64,000 bases of DNA from Planctomycetota bacterium (GCA_024274785.1 JAJSAM010000030.1:1-64000); one strand, 5' to 3'. Positions 37,296 through 46,433 are shown, counted from the first letter of the stretch. Program-made: numbers and translations. The notes: a model not told the origin generated them from the sequence alone.

Positions 37296-39227
37296 TCACT
37301 CGCCGATCACCTGCCCGGTCTGCACCGTACCGTACCCCCCGAGTTCGGTGACTCGACGGACGAACTCCGCGCCCCGGATCACCTCGAGCAGGCGCTACAT
37401 GGCGGGAGTGTCGACAAACTCCTCCGGGATGATCAGGTCGTACCGCTCCGAGGTCACCGGGAGGAAATCGAGGTCGAGGGCCCTCGCGGCGGACCTGATC
37501 CCGAGCCCGGCGTCGGCGGCACCGCTCATCACCGCGACGGCGACCGCCATGTGGGTGAACTCCTCGGTTTCGTAGCCCGAGATGTCCCCGGCCGGGATGC
37601 CCCGCTTCGCAAGCTCGTAGTCGAGCAGCACCCGCGTGCCCGAGCCGCCCTGGCGATTGATGAAGGTGACCCCGTCCCGGGTGAGATCCTCAAATCCACC
37701 GATGGCTCCGGGATTGCCCTTGACGATCATGAGGCCCTGTTCGCGGGTGACCAGGTTGATCAGCCTGACCGGCACGTCGGCGAGGTATCTGGCGACATCG
37801 GTGGTGTTGTAGGAACCGTCATCCGGATCGAGGAGATGTGATCCCGCCAGGTGGCAGAGGCCATTCCGGATGGCCATGATGCCGGCCAGGCTGCCGACGT
37901 GGCTCGAGGAGAGTGACAGGCCGGTCTGCTCCTCCTTGAGCAGGTCCGCGAGAACGTCGAGGCAGAGATCGTGACTGCCCACCACGACGATGTTCCGTTC
38001 GATCTCCGCCAGCGGCCGCAGGAGTTCGACGGCGACTTCCCGGTCCGGGTGCAGGCCTTCGAGATCGGCCGGAACGCGCACGATGCCGTCCGCCCGGGTG
38101 ATGCTGGTGACGGTCCCGGCGCCGCGCGGCAGCGGGTTTGCGACCAGGCGCTCCCCCACCTTCCCCAGGCGGACTCTGACGAATTCCTCCATGCCGAGCT
38201 TGCTGGCGATCTTCCGGGTCGGAGCCGCCAGAACAGTCGGTCGCGCCTCGCCACGCACTCCCTGCATGAGCTCGAGGGCCGGCGCGACCAGTTCCTCGAA
38301 GGCGATGATCGCCGACACCGGGTAGCCGGGGATGCCGACCACCGGGTGGTCCCTGACCGCGGCCAGGAGCGTCGGCTTGCCGGGCATGATGGTCACGCCG
38401 TGCACCAGAACCTCGCCACCGGCCCGCTCGATGGCCATCTTCGTAAAGTCGCGCGCTCCCGCCGATGAGCCACCGATCACGAGCACGAGGTCGTGGTTTC
38501 CGCTCGCCTCCCCGATCACCGCGGCGATCGTCTCGGCGTCGTCCCGAAGCCCCTCGTGGCGGACGAACACACCGCCCATCTGCTCGACCAGCGCGCCGAG
38601 CACGGTGGAATTCGACTCGATGATCCGACCGGGCGCGAGGTCGCTCTCATCCAGGTCCGAAGCCTGCACCATCTCACCGCCGGTGGGGATGATCAGGACA
38701 CGGGGCCTGCGCTTGACCGCGACGCGGTGCACCCCGGCGGCGAGGAGCGCCCCGGTGCAGTACGGACCGACCCGGTGATGGCGGGGAAAGAGCATCTCCG
38801 TGGCGACGATGTCCTCCCCGACCCGGCGCACGTGCTGCCAGGGAAACGCCGGCGCCTCGATGCGGACCGTCTCGTCGGAAAGGGCCTGGACCTGCTCGAT
38901 CATGATGACCGCATTCATCCCCTCGGGCATCGGCTCGCCGGTGTTGACGTGAACCGCGCTCTTCCCGAGCGTGAACTCGACCGGTTCGAGATCGCTGGCA
39001 CCGTAGGTGTCCGCGGCCCGGACCGCGATGCCGTCCATCGCCGCGCCATGGTAGCTCGGCGCACTCAGCCTCGCATGGACCGGCTCGGCGAGAATCCGGC
39101 CGACCGCCTCCGCCACGGAGACTTCCTCCGCGGCCAGCCGGTGCGAGAAGTCGAAGTGATCGAGGAAGAGAGCCCGGGCTTCTGCCAGGGGCTTCATCGA
39201 CAGGTAGACGTTCCGCTTGCTGCTCAT
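37296..39227 (-). CDS. moeA: MoeA-type molybdopterin molybdenumtransferase fused to a PBP-like domain, with in-frame amber codon
   Basis: Inserts Mo or W into molybdopterin. Residues about 10-405 are MoeA (MDGIAVRA, VNTGEPMPEGMNAV, IPTGGEMV, GGSSAGARDF, GIPGYPVSA). Residues about 410-610 are a periplasmic-binding-protein-like domain (VVVGSHDLCLDVLADLL, INRQGGSGTRVLLDYEL) that may sense or bind the oxyanion or cofactor. The frame stops at TAG 37395-37397 after VDTPAM, but the same frame continues RLLEVIRGAEFVRRVTELGG to a TGA at 37296, which is the normal C-terminal helix of this family. A single C-to-T change of CAG (Gln) explains the TAG. The product is either 610 residues or, with readthrough, about 643. 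It lies seven bases after the second moeA. Confidence 0.88.
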
Positions 39228-39234
39228 GGCGACC

Positions 39235-40458
39235 TCACAGCGTCTCGACGAGGACCGTGGCCCCGACCTGAAGGCCTTCGATGTCGCGACCGATCTCGAC
39301 CAGGCCGTCCGCGTCGACCATGGTCCGGATCAGGCCCGATTTCCCGAGCACCGGGATCGCGTTGAGCCGACCGTCCCGAACCTCGAGGCGAACCCGCAGG
39401 AAATACTGCCGGCCATGCACCGAGGCGACGTTGCGGCTCAGGCGTGCGGGGATGCGAAGCACCGGTTTCGACCGCGCCCCGGCGATGTGCTCGAGATGGT
39501 GCCGGACCAGGACGTGAAAAACCACCATGGCCGAGGCGACATGCCCCGGCAATCCGAAGAAGGCACGGCCGCCGACGTCGGCGAGAATGGTCGGCTTGCC
39601 GGGTTTGATGGCTACGCCGTGCAGGAGGACCCGGGAGTCCGGCAACGCCTCGAGAACTTCGAGAGTCAGGTCGCGGGCACCGACGGAGCTGCCGCCGGAG
39701 AGCAGCACGGTGTCGGCTTCCTCGAGGGCGGCCCGGCACGCGGAGAGGAGCCGGTCGAAATCGTCACCGACGATCCCGCAGGGCCTCGGGATGCCACCGG
39801 CACGCTCCACCATGGCAGCGAGGGTGAAGCTGTTCACATCGCGCACCTCTCCGGGAGAGGGTGCCACGTCGATCGGAACCACTTCGTCACCGGTCGAAAT
39901 GACGGCCACCACCGGACGGTTGAAGACTTCGATTTCGGATGACCCGAGCGCGGCGAACAGGCCGAGTTCCTGCGGACGCAGGCGCGTACCCCGCGAAAGC
40001 AGCGTGGAACCTCGCGCCACGTCGTCGTCCGGTTCGATGACGTTCTGCCGCGGCGCGACGGCCCGGGTGACCTCGATCGTGACGTCGTCGATCGGTTCGG
40101 TGTGTTCGACCATCACCACGGCGTCGGCGCCGGAGGGGACCATCCCGCCGGTGAGAATGCGCGCCGCCTGCCCGGGCGCGACGCGGACCCCGGTGCTCTC
40201 TCCCATTTCCACCGACCCGACGATCGCCAGGAGGGCCGGCGCGGATTCAGATGCCCCGAAGGTGGATTTCGCGCAAACGGCGTAACCATCCATGGTCGAA
40301 CGCCGGAAGCCGGGCAGATCGACGTTGGCCGTACAGTCGCAAGCGAGCACGCGACCGTTCGCGGAGGCGAGGGCGACCCGCCCGGAGGCCACTTGATCGA
40401 ATGCGGTGGACCGGGCCCGTGCGGTTTCGAGATCGACGACTTTGAAGAACTCCTTCAT
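39235..40458 (-). CDS. moeA: Molybdopterin molybdenumtransferase
   Basis: Second MoeA, 407 residues, single-domain architecture. Motifs: STMDGYAVCA, GGMVPSGADAVVMVE, STGDEVV, GGSSVGARDL, FGLPGHVASAM; the C-terminal beta-barrel domain IV follows. The ATG at 40458 has no Shine-Dalgarno sequence; CACAAT lies eight bases upstream, so a nearly leaderless transcript is possible. It is divergent from tupA across 135 bases and leads a two-gene operon with the MoeA-PBP fusion. Two MoeA proteins in one organism can serve Mo and W separately, as proposed for tungsten-using archaea; next to tungstate uptake, one of this pair is probably W-specific. Confidence 0.93.
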   Translation of the reverse strand: MKEFFKVVDLETARARSTAFDQVASGRVALASANGRVLACDCTANVDLPGFRRSTMDGYAVCAKSTFGASESAPALLAIVGSVEMGESTGVRVAPGQAARILTGGMVPSGADAVVMVEHTEPIDDVTIEVTRAVAPRQNVIEPDDDVARGSTLLSRGTRLRPQELGLFAALGSSEIEVFNRPVVAVISTGDEVVPIDVAPSPGEVRDVNSFTLAAMVERAGGIPRPCGIVGDDFDRLLSACRAALEEADTVLLSGGSSVGARDLTLEVLEALPDSRVLLHGVAIKPGKPTILADVGGRAFFGLPGHVASAMVVFHVLVRHHLEHIAGARSKPVLRIPARLSRNVASVHGRQYFLRVRLEVRDGRLNAIPVLGKSGLIRTMVDADGLVEIGRDIEGLQVGATVLVETL

Positions 40459-40593
40459 GGGGCGCGATTGTGACCACTCCCGGGCCGCGGATGCAAGACC
40501 AACGCGAGCACCGAGCCGATGGGAACCCACTCCACCGGGAATCGGGTCCGGCACGAGTGGAGCGGGCAGGACCGCGGAGTGTAGACTCGCCCC
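40459..40593. promoter_or_regulatory. Divergent moeA / tupABC control region with repeated CCACTCC motifs
   Basis: CCACTCC occurs at 40474-40480 and 40527-40533. Inverted copies GAGTGG (40555-40560) and GGAGTG (40576-40581) follow, the last touching the tupA -10 box TAGACT (40582-40587), which is six bases before the tupA ATG. CACAAT at 40472-40467 is the possible minus-strand -10. The arrangement fits one oxyanion regulator controlling both directions; no regulator gene is in view. Confidence 0.4.
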
Positions 40594-41406
40594 ATGCGCA
40601 CGACCATGTTCCTGACGCTCGTCCTCACGCTGTCCCTGCTCTGCGCGTGCGGCCTCCCCGGCGAGACTCCTCACCTCCGGCTCGCCACCACGACGAGCAC
40701 CGATGACTCGGGGTTGCTCGACTTCATCCTTCCGCCGTTCGAGGAGCGCGAGGGCGTAAAGGTCGATCGCATCGCAGTCGGCACCGGTCGGGCCCTGGCG
40801 CTGGCGCGGGCCGGCGACGCCGACCTCATTCTGGTGCACGCGCGCTCCCGCGAGGACGCTTTCGTGGCCGAGGGCTTCGGCATCGATCGCCGGGACATCA
40901 TGTGGAACGACTTCGTGATCGCCGGTCCCGCCGAGGATCCCGCGGGGATCCGGGAAGCAGGCAGTGCCGCCGAGGCGCTGCGCCTCATTGCCGGCGCAAG
41001 GGCCGGATTCATCTCCCGCGGGGACGACTCGGGCACCCACACCCGCGAGCGCGCCCTGTGGAAGGCGGCCGGCCTGTCCCCCGACTGGCCGGAATACAAG
41101 GATGCGGGGCAGGGCATGGGCGCCTGCCTGAACCTCGCCGACCAGACCCGCGGCTACGTCCTGACCGATCGAGGCACGTTCCTTTCCTTCGGTGAGCGCG
41201 TGACCCTCGAAGTGCTCGTCGAGGGTGATCCGGCGCTGCGGAACCCGTACGGAGCGATACTCGTGAATCCGGAGAAGCATCCGCACGTGAAGATCGAACT
41301 CGCCCGCAAACTTCTCGATTACCTGACATCGGCCGAGGGCCAGGCGAAGATCGACGCGTTCCGCATCAACGGCCAGGCGCTCTTCCACGCCCACACGGAG
41401 AACTGA
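40594..41406 (+). CDS. tupA: Tungstate ABC transporter, substrate-binding lipoprotein
   Basis: Binds tungstate outside the membrane for import. The 270-residue precursor has a lipoprotein signal ending LLCAC. The mature part opens with LRLATTTSTDDSGLLD, which is the TupA oxyanion-binding signature (TTTS, then DSGLL), and carries further ligand-region motifs (SRGDDSGTHTRE, DRGTFLSF). These separate TupA from ModA and WtpA. tupB follows after five bases and tupC overlaps tupB. The genes sit between two moeA genes and the bam operon, whose BamB needs tungsten. Confidence 0.93.
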   Translation: MRTTMFLTLVLTLSLLCACGLPGETPHLRLATTTSTDDSGLLDFILPPFEEREGVKVDRIAVGTGRALALARAGDADLILVHARSREDAFVAEGFGIDRRDIMWNDFVIAGPAEDPAGIREAGSAAEALRLIAGARAGFISRGDDSGTHTRERALWKAAGLSPDWPEYKDAGQGMGACLNLADQTRGYVLTDRGTFLSFGERVTLEVLVEGDPALRNPYGAILVNPEKHPHVKIELARKLLDYLTSAEGQAKIDAFRINGQALFHAHTEN

Positions 41407-41411
41407 AGCCT

Positions 41412-42107
41412 GTGGAGTTCTTTCTCGAAGGGATCCGGGAAGCTGGGAGTCTCCTGCTGCGCGGTGATGCCGCGGTCCTCCATGCGATCTGGGTGACGGC
41501 CTTCTGCACCACGACGGCGGTGACCCTGGCTGCGCTGGTCGCTTTCCCGTACGGCGCCTGGCTCGGCATCCATCGCCGCGACGGACGGGGCTTCCAGGTC
41601 TTCGCCATCCGGGTGGGCATGTTCACGCCGACGGTCGTGGTGGGGCTGTTCGTCTACGGCCTGCTCTCCCGACAGGGCATCCTCGGCGGCCTGGACCTGC
41701 TCTATACGAAATCCGCCATCATCTTCGGCGAGTTCCTGCTCGCCTTCCCGCTCATCGTGGTGCTCACTCACGGCGCCGTCTCGTCCCTCGACCGTCGCGT
41801 GCCGGAGACGGCGAAGACGCTCGGCGCGGGTCGACTGCGCGTGCTCCACACGGTGCTCGGTGAGGTGAGGGTCGGACTCGTTGCGGCGTATCTCGCCGGG
41901 TTCGCACGATGTCTTTCCGAACTCGGGGTGGTGCTGCTGGTAGGCGGCAACTTCAAGATGGAGACGCGAACGCTCGCCTCCACGATCACCCTTCAGGTGC
42001 GGAAGGGGGAGTTCAGCCAGGGGTTGGCGGCGGGATTCATCCTCCTCGTCCTGGCGGTCGGCACCGCGATGCTCGCCCATCGCCTGAGCCGGGAGGCGCA
42101 ATCGTGA
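41412..42107 (+). CDS. tupB: Tungstate ABC transporter, permease
   Basis: A 231-residue membrane protein with about six hydrophobic segments and the ABC permease coupling loop around PETAKTLGAGRLRVLHTVLGEV, the EAA-type motif that docks to the ATPase. The GTG start at 41412 lies five bases after the tupA stop. The stop overlaps the tupC start by four bases (GTGA). Length and context match TupB. Confidence 0.92.
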   Translation: MEFFLEGIREAGSLLLRGDAAVLHAIWVTAFCTTTAVTLAALVAFPYGAWLGIHRRDGRGFQVFAIRVGMFTPTVVVGLFVYGLLSRQGILGGLDLLYTKSAIIFGEFLLAFPLIVVLTHGAVSSLDRRVPETAKTLGAGRLRVLHTVLGEVRVGLVAAYLAGFARCLSELGVVLLVGGNFKMETRTLASTITLQVRKGEFSQGLAAGFILLVLAVGTAMLAHRLSREAQS

Positions 42108-42667
42108 TCCGGATCCGCGATCTCGAGATGCGGTTTGGCGACGTGCACGCCCTCTCCCTCGCCGCCCTTCACATCGAGCCGGGAGAGCGCCTTGGCATCC
42201 AGGGGCCGAACGGCTGTGGCAAATCGACGCTCCAGCGGATTCTCGCCGGCCTCCTCTCCCCGACGGACGGTTCGATCGAGGGTTTGCCTCCACCGGGCCA
42301 GACCGTGCTGGTACACCAGCGCCCCTTTCTCTTCCGGGGCACGGCGCGAGACAACGTCGTCTTTGCCCTTCGGATCCATCGAAGGCCGAGGGAGGAGGCG
42401 GACACCTGGCTCAGGCGCCTCGACGCCGGACACCTGGCGGACCGGAGAGCGAGCGACCTCTCCGGCGGAGAACGGCGGCGCGTCGCGCTCGCGCGAGCGC
42501 TGGCCACCCGCCCGAAGCTCCTGCTCCTCGACGAGCCTCTGGCGGCGCTCGACACGCCGGGCGCGGACGCATTGAGAGGCGCCATCGAGACCTGCGAGGG
42601 AACCGTGGTCGTCACCGCCCCGAGCCTCGATGGTCTCACGCTCACCCGTACGGTGGACCTGGTTTAG
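42104..42667 (+). CDS. tupC: Tungstate ABC transporter, ATP-binding protein
   Basis: A compact 187-residue ABC ATPase. Walker A GPNGCGKST, Q-loop VLVHQRPFL, signature LSGGERRRVALARAL, Walker B LLLLDEPLAALD; the switch His is replaced or absent (VVTAPSLDG), and the usual C-terminal regulatory domain is missing. The GTG start at 42104 overlaps the tupB stop (GTGA) and has GGGAGG upstream. The missing C-terminal part is common in short TupC proteins. It converges on bamI with a 22-base gap. Confidence 0.92.
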   Translation: MIRIRDLEMRFGDVHALSLAALHIEPGERLGIQGPNGCGKSTLQRILAGLLSPTDGSIEGLPPPGQTVLVHQRPFLFRGTARDNVVFALRIHRRPREEADTWLRRLDAGHLADRRASDLSGGERRRVALARALATRPKLLLLDEPLAALDTPGADALRGAIETCEGTVVVTAPSLDGLTLTRTVDLV

Positions 42668-42689
42668 CGGGCGGGTGGGTATGGTCGGC

Positions 42690-43274
42690 TCAGCGGGTCG
42701 AGAGCGCGTCCATCAGTACGTAGGCCGCCTGGGCGTATGACGTCGGGCAGAGCGGGAAGCACTCCTTGCAGTCCTCGCACACCTCCTTCGCGATCTCGGG
42801 AAGGAAGGCGATCTCCTTCCGCACACCACGGTCGATGAAGCCGACGGCGTGCGCGCCCTTCACCTCCGCGCAGTACCGAACGCAAAGACCGCAGTGGACG
42901 CAGAAGGAGGGCTCCTGCTCGAACCTCGTCCGGTTCGCGCCATACTCGGCCGCCAACTCCTTCAGAAGCTCAGAATCCGGAGCATGGGCGAGCAACAGCT
43001 CGAGGATGATCTTGCGGAGTTTGTCGACCTTCCCGGAGCGGGTCCTGACCTCGAGGTCCGGCTTCGCTTGATAGACGCAGGAGACGACGAGCCGGGTCCA
43101 CTCGCCGAAGTCCAGTTCGACGATGCAGAGGCGGCAGCCGCCGTGGGGTTCGAGTTGCTCGTGGTGGCAGAGGGTGGGGATCTCGATGCCGGCGTTTCCC
43201 GCGACTTCGAGGATGGTCTGGCCCCTTGCCGCGGGGACCTCCCGGCCGTCGATCCGCATCGTGAAGTCGCTCAT
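42690..43274 (-). CDS. bamI: BamI-type NuoG-like ferredoxin subunit
   Basis: Last gene of the operon, 194 residues. It has a plant-type [2Fe-2S] ferredoxin domain at residues 1-80 (four Cys around TLCHHEQLEPHGGCRLC and VVSCVY). A C-terminal pair of [4Fe-4S] motifs follows (CVHCGLCVRYCAE and CEDCKECFPLCP). This corresponds to the N-terminal portion of NuoG/HoxU without the catalytic domain. In the Bam complex it would link the NADH-oxidising BamH to the other Fe-S proteins. The ATG at 43274 overlaps the bamH stop; AGGTGGGA lies upstream. Confidence 0.88.
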   Translation of the reverse strand: MSDFTMRIDGREVPAARGQTILEVAGNAGIEIPTLCHHEQLEPHGGCRLCIVELDFGEWTRLVVSCVYQAKPDLEVRTRSGKVDKLRKIILELLLAHAPDSELLKELAAEYGANRTRFEQEPSFCVHCGLCVRYCAEVKGAHAVGFIDRGVRKEIAFLPEIAKEVCEDCKECFPLCPTSYAQAAYVLMDALSTR

Positions 43275-45193
43275 TTCCCACCTGCCGCAACGATGATGCG
43301 CTCTTCCCTCGGGGGCGGTGGCGGTACCGGTGTTCCGGAGATCTTCACCACCGCGTCGTAGCGCTGGGGACAGACTTCGAAGCAGACACCGCACCGGTCG
43401 CACTTCTCCTGATCGATGACGTGGATCTCCTTCCTGCCGCCCTCGATCCCCTGCTCCGGGCACCGGGTCAGGCAGATCCGGCAGCCCCGGCACTTCTCCG
43501 GATCGATCCAGTAAGAAACCATGCCCCGGCAGGACAGCGCAGGACAGCGCTTCTCGTTCACGTGCGCCTCGTACTCCTCCCGGAAGTACCTGAGCGTCGA
43601 CAGGAAGGGGTTCGGGGCGGACTTCCCGAGTGCGCAGAGCGAGGCGTCGATGGCACACTCGGAGAGGTCCTCGAGCATCTCGATGTCGCCCTCACGGCCG
43701 TTACCCTCGCAGATCCTGGTCAGAATCCGGTGCATCTGCCGCAGCCCCTCGCGACACGGAACGCACTTGCCGCAGGACTCCTCGGTCAGGAAGTTGATGA
43801 AGTACCGGGCGACGTCGACCATGCAGTTGTCTTCGTCCATGACGATCATGCCGCCGGAACCCATCATGGAGCCGGCGGCGGTCAGTTCGTCGAACCCGAC
43901 CTGCAGATGAAGCATGTCCGCGGGAATACAACCGCCCGATGGCCCACCGGTCTGAACCGCCTTGAACTTCTTCCCGCTCGGAATGCCACCGCCGATCCCG
44001 TGGATGATCTCCTTCAGCGTGATACCCATCGGCACTTCCACCAGGCCGGTGTTCGTGATCTTGCCGACCAGCGAGAAGATCTTCGTGCCGGTGCTGGTCT
44101 CTGTCCCGATCTTCGTGAACCAGTCCGCGCCACGGTTCACGATCAGGGGGATGTTCGCCCAGGTCTCGACGTTGTTCAGCACACTCGGCTTGCCCCACAG
44201 CCCCTTGACGTTGCTCCGCACGTACTTCGGACGAGGCTCCCCCACCCGCCCCTCGAGCGACGTCATCAACGCGGTCGATTCACCACAGACGAAAGCGCCG
44301 GCACCCTTGTGCACGATCACCCTGAAGCTGAACCCGGAGCCGAGAATGTCCTCGCCGAGCAAGCCGAGCTCCTCCGCCTGCAGAATCGCGAACCGGATGT
44401 TCTCCACCGCCAGCGGGTACTCCTGCCGGACGTAGATATAGCCCTCTCCGGCGCCGATCGTATAACCACCGATGATCAGCCCCTCGAGGATCGAGTGCGG
44501 GTTCCCCTCGAGCAGCGCCCGATCCATGAACGCACCGGGGTCGCCCTCGTCGGCGTTGACGATCACGTACTTCGGATCGTCCGCCGCATTGCGGGACCCC
44601 TCCCACTTCCGGCCCGCCGGGAAACCGGCCCCGCCGCGACCGCGGATCTTCGACTTCGTGACCTCTTCGAGCACCGCCTCCGGACTCATGTCAAAAAGCG
44701 CCTTCGCGAGCGCGGTGTACCCGCCGATCGCGAGGTAGTCGTCGATCGACCGGGAATCGACCTTGATGTTGCTCTCGAGGAGGGTCCGCTGCTGCTGCGC
44801 ATAGAACGGGATGTCGCACTCGCGGGTCGCTCGTTCGCCGGTTCCGGGGTCCTCGTAGAGCAGGCGCGTGACGACCTCGCCGCCCTTCAGGGTCTTCTCG
44901 ACGATCTCCGGGACGTCCTCCGCCTTCACCTCGAGGTAGCAAGTGCCCGCGGGGTGAAGAACCACGACCGGACCACGCTCGCAGAAGCCCGGACAGCCGG
45001 TGCCGCGCGTGTCGACAGAGGTGTCGAGGCCCTGCACCGCCAGTTCCGCCCGGAACGCCTCGATCACTTCGCCGGCCCCGGACGCGATACAACCCGCGCC
45101 CGCGCAGATGGAGACGCAGGGCCGGTCGGCCGACCTCGTCCCGGCGATGCCCTCGCGATACTTCGCGAGGTCTCTTGCACTTGCCAGTTTCAT
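43271..45193 (-). CDS. bamH: BamH-type NuoF-like NADH:acceptor subunit
   Basis: A 640-residue flavoprotein that would bind NAD(H) and FMN. Order: thioredoxin-like [2Fe-2S] domain (CAGAGC, then CPGFCERGP), complex I 51-kDa core (RGRGGAGFPAGRKW, then NADEGDPGAFMDRALLEGNP), SLBB domain, the [4Fe-4S] motif ESCGKCVPCREG, and a C-terminal pair of [4Fe-4S] ferredoxin motifs (CRGCRICLTRCPEQG, CDRCGVCFEVCPQ). This is the HoxF/HydB/NuoF build used in bifurcating hydrogenases and in BamH. It begins immediately after the bamG stop (TAAATG) and is followed by bamI with a four-base overlap. Confidence 0.92.
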   Translation of the reverse strand: MKLASARDLAKYREGIAGTRSADRPCVSICAGAGCIASGAGEVIEAFRAELAVQGLDTSVDTRGTGCPGFCERGPVVVLHPAGTCYLEVKAEDVPEIVEKTLKGGEVVTRLLYEDPGTGERATRECDIPFYAQQQRTLLESNIKVDSRSIDDYLAIGGYTALAKALFDMSPEAVLEEVTKSKIRGRGGAGFPAGRKWEGSRNAADDPKYVIVNADEGDPGAFMDRALLEGNPHSILEGLIIGGYTIGAGEGYIYVRQEYPLAVENIRFAILQAEELGLLGEDILGSGFSFRVIVHKGAGAFVCGESTALMTSLEGRVGEPRPKYVRSNVKGLWGKPSVLNNVETWANIPLIVNRGADWFTKIGTETSTGTKIFSLVGKITNTGLVEVPMGITLKEIIHGIGGGIPSGKKFKAVQTGGPSGGCIPADMLHLQVGFDELTAAGSMMGSGGMIVMDEDNCMVDVARYFINFLTEESCGKCVPCREGLRQMHRILTRICEGNGREGDIEMLEDLSECAIDASLCALGKSAPNPFLSTLRYFREEYEAHVNEKRCPALSCRGMVSYWIDPEKCRGCRICLTRCPEQGIEGGRKEIHVIDQEKCDRCGVCFEVCPQRYDAVVKISGTPVPPPPPREERIIVAAGGK

Positions 45194-45661
45194 TTACTCG
45201 TAGCCCTTCAGGACTTCCGCGGTCTTGCCGGAAGTCACTTTGCCGTGTGCCTTGCCGTCGATCTCGATCACCGGCCCGAGCGCGCAACAGCCAAGGCAGT
45301 TCACGGTCTCCAGGCTGAACTTCAGATCGAGGTCGGTCTCGCCGGGCCTGATGTCGATCAGTTCCTCCACGGTGTGCAACACCCGACCGGCGCCGCGCAC
45401 GTGGCAGGCGGTACCGGTGCAGACATGCACCTGGTGGCGCCCCTTCGGGACCAGGCTGAACGCCTTGTAGAAAGTGGCGATGTGCTGGATCCTCATAAGC
45501 GGGACCTCGAGCCGCTCGCTGATCCGTGAAAGCGCATCCTTCTGCAGCCAGTGCTGCTCGGCCTGGAGATCGAGCAACACCTGGATCAGAAAGCTCTTCT
45601 CTCCGTCATACCGGTCGATGATCTCGTCTACCGAAGTGTGATCCACCGTTCTCTTGATCAT
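45194..45661 (-). CDS. bamG: BamG-type NuoE-like [2Fe-2S] subunit
   Basis: A 155-residue thioredoxin-like [2Fe-2S] protein of the NuoE/HoxE family. The four Cys are CTGTAC and CLGCC, the family pattern, with the usual three-helix N-terminal part (LLDLQAEQHWLQKDALSRIS). It partners the NuoF-like BamH in electron transfer from NADH. The operon gap before it is 28 bases. Normal length. Confidence 0.92.
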   Translation of the reverse strand: MIKRTVDHTSVDEIIDRYDGEKSFLIQVLLDLQAEQHWLQKDALSRISERLEVPLMRIQHIATFYKAFSLVPKGRHQVHVCTGTACHVRGAGRVLHTVEELIDIRPGETDLDLKFSLETVNCLGCCALGPVIEIDGKAHGKVTSGKTAEVLKGYE

Positions 45662-45689
45662 TGGTCACTCACGCGAGGGCATAGCGCTT

Positions 45690-46433
45690 CTAGGCCATGT
45701 CGAACCGCACCAGTCCCTGTCGGGAAGAGTCGTTCATGTGCTTGCCGATTTCGGACGCGGTCAGCCCGAGCCGCTCGGAAAGCTCCCGCGTCGTGCGGGG
45801 CTTCTCCGCGAGCAGCATCAGGGCCTGGCTGACCGCCAGCTTGTCGGCGAACAGCTCGCCGAAAACGCGATCGGCGCGCTCACTCTCATAAAAGTCGTAG
45901 TAGGCCTTCTCCACTTTCTCCGGCACGCGCAGCTTCTCGCGCTCCACGAGCTTCACGTAGGGCACGAGTTGTGAGAGCGCGCCGAGCTTCATCCGGAGGT
46001 CCTCCGGTCCGATGCCCTCCCCCTCGCCGAGCGGCCCGAGTTCCCGGAGTTGCCTGGCGAAGTCGCTCATCACCTCGGCGAAGCGCGCTCCCTCCGCGGC
46101 GGAGATCCACTCCAGCCGGAGCCTCGTCGCCGAGATGCCGACGTGGTCCATCAGCTTCTTCCCGAGCAGCATGTTCCCGAGCGCGTCGTAGTTCCCTTCG
46201 GTCACGTAGTGGCACTCGCCCGGCCAGCAACCGCCGATGATGACTCCGTCGGCGCCCTTCGAAAGAGCGCGGAAGACGAACGCCAGATCGGCCCGGCCGG
46301 TGCACATCAGACGAATGATCCGGATCTCCGTCGCATAGCTTTGTCTGGTCACGCCAGACAGGTCCGCAGCGGAATATGCTCACCAGTTGCAGAGGAAGGC
46401 GACGATCCTCGGCGTGTGTCCGAGAGCGCTCAC
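45690..46433 (-). CDS. bamF: BamF, MvhD-like subunit, predicted selenoprotein (in-frame UGA)
   Basis: A small electron-transfer subunit of the MvhD/VhuD family that bridges HdrA-like and partner proteins. The GTG start at 46433 overlaps the bamE stop (GTGA). The N-terminus reads IVAFLCNW followed by TGA (46380-46382), then AYSAADLSGVTRQSYATEIRIIRLMC. In the family this motif is CNWC, so the TGA sits exactly on the second cysteine, and Sec is known here in VhuD of methanogens and reported for BamF. A SECIS-like hairpin follows. Other Cys: RLMCTGR and GCWPGECHY. The extra C-terminal region (about 150-247) looks like a winged-helix domain. Conventional annotation would start downstream at about 46352 and lose the N-terminus. 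Total 247 residues with Sec18. Confidence 0.9.
46342..46382 (-). promoter_or_regulatory. Bacterial SECIS element with UGA (bamF)
   Basis: TGA at 46380-46382; then 19 bases; then a perfect seven-base stem TGTCTGG/CCAGACA (46360-46354 and 46348-46342) around loop CGTGA. The loop starts 26 bases after the UGA and has G in its second position, which fits the bacterial SECIS rule. Confidence 0.85.

Noticed and set aside
37395..37397. TAG in moeA as a pyrrolysine codon
   Set aside because: MoeA has no known pyrrolysine site, the position fits Gln, and no pyl gene is visible; a nonsense change is simpler.
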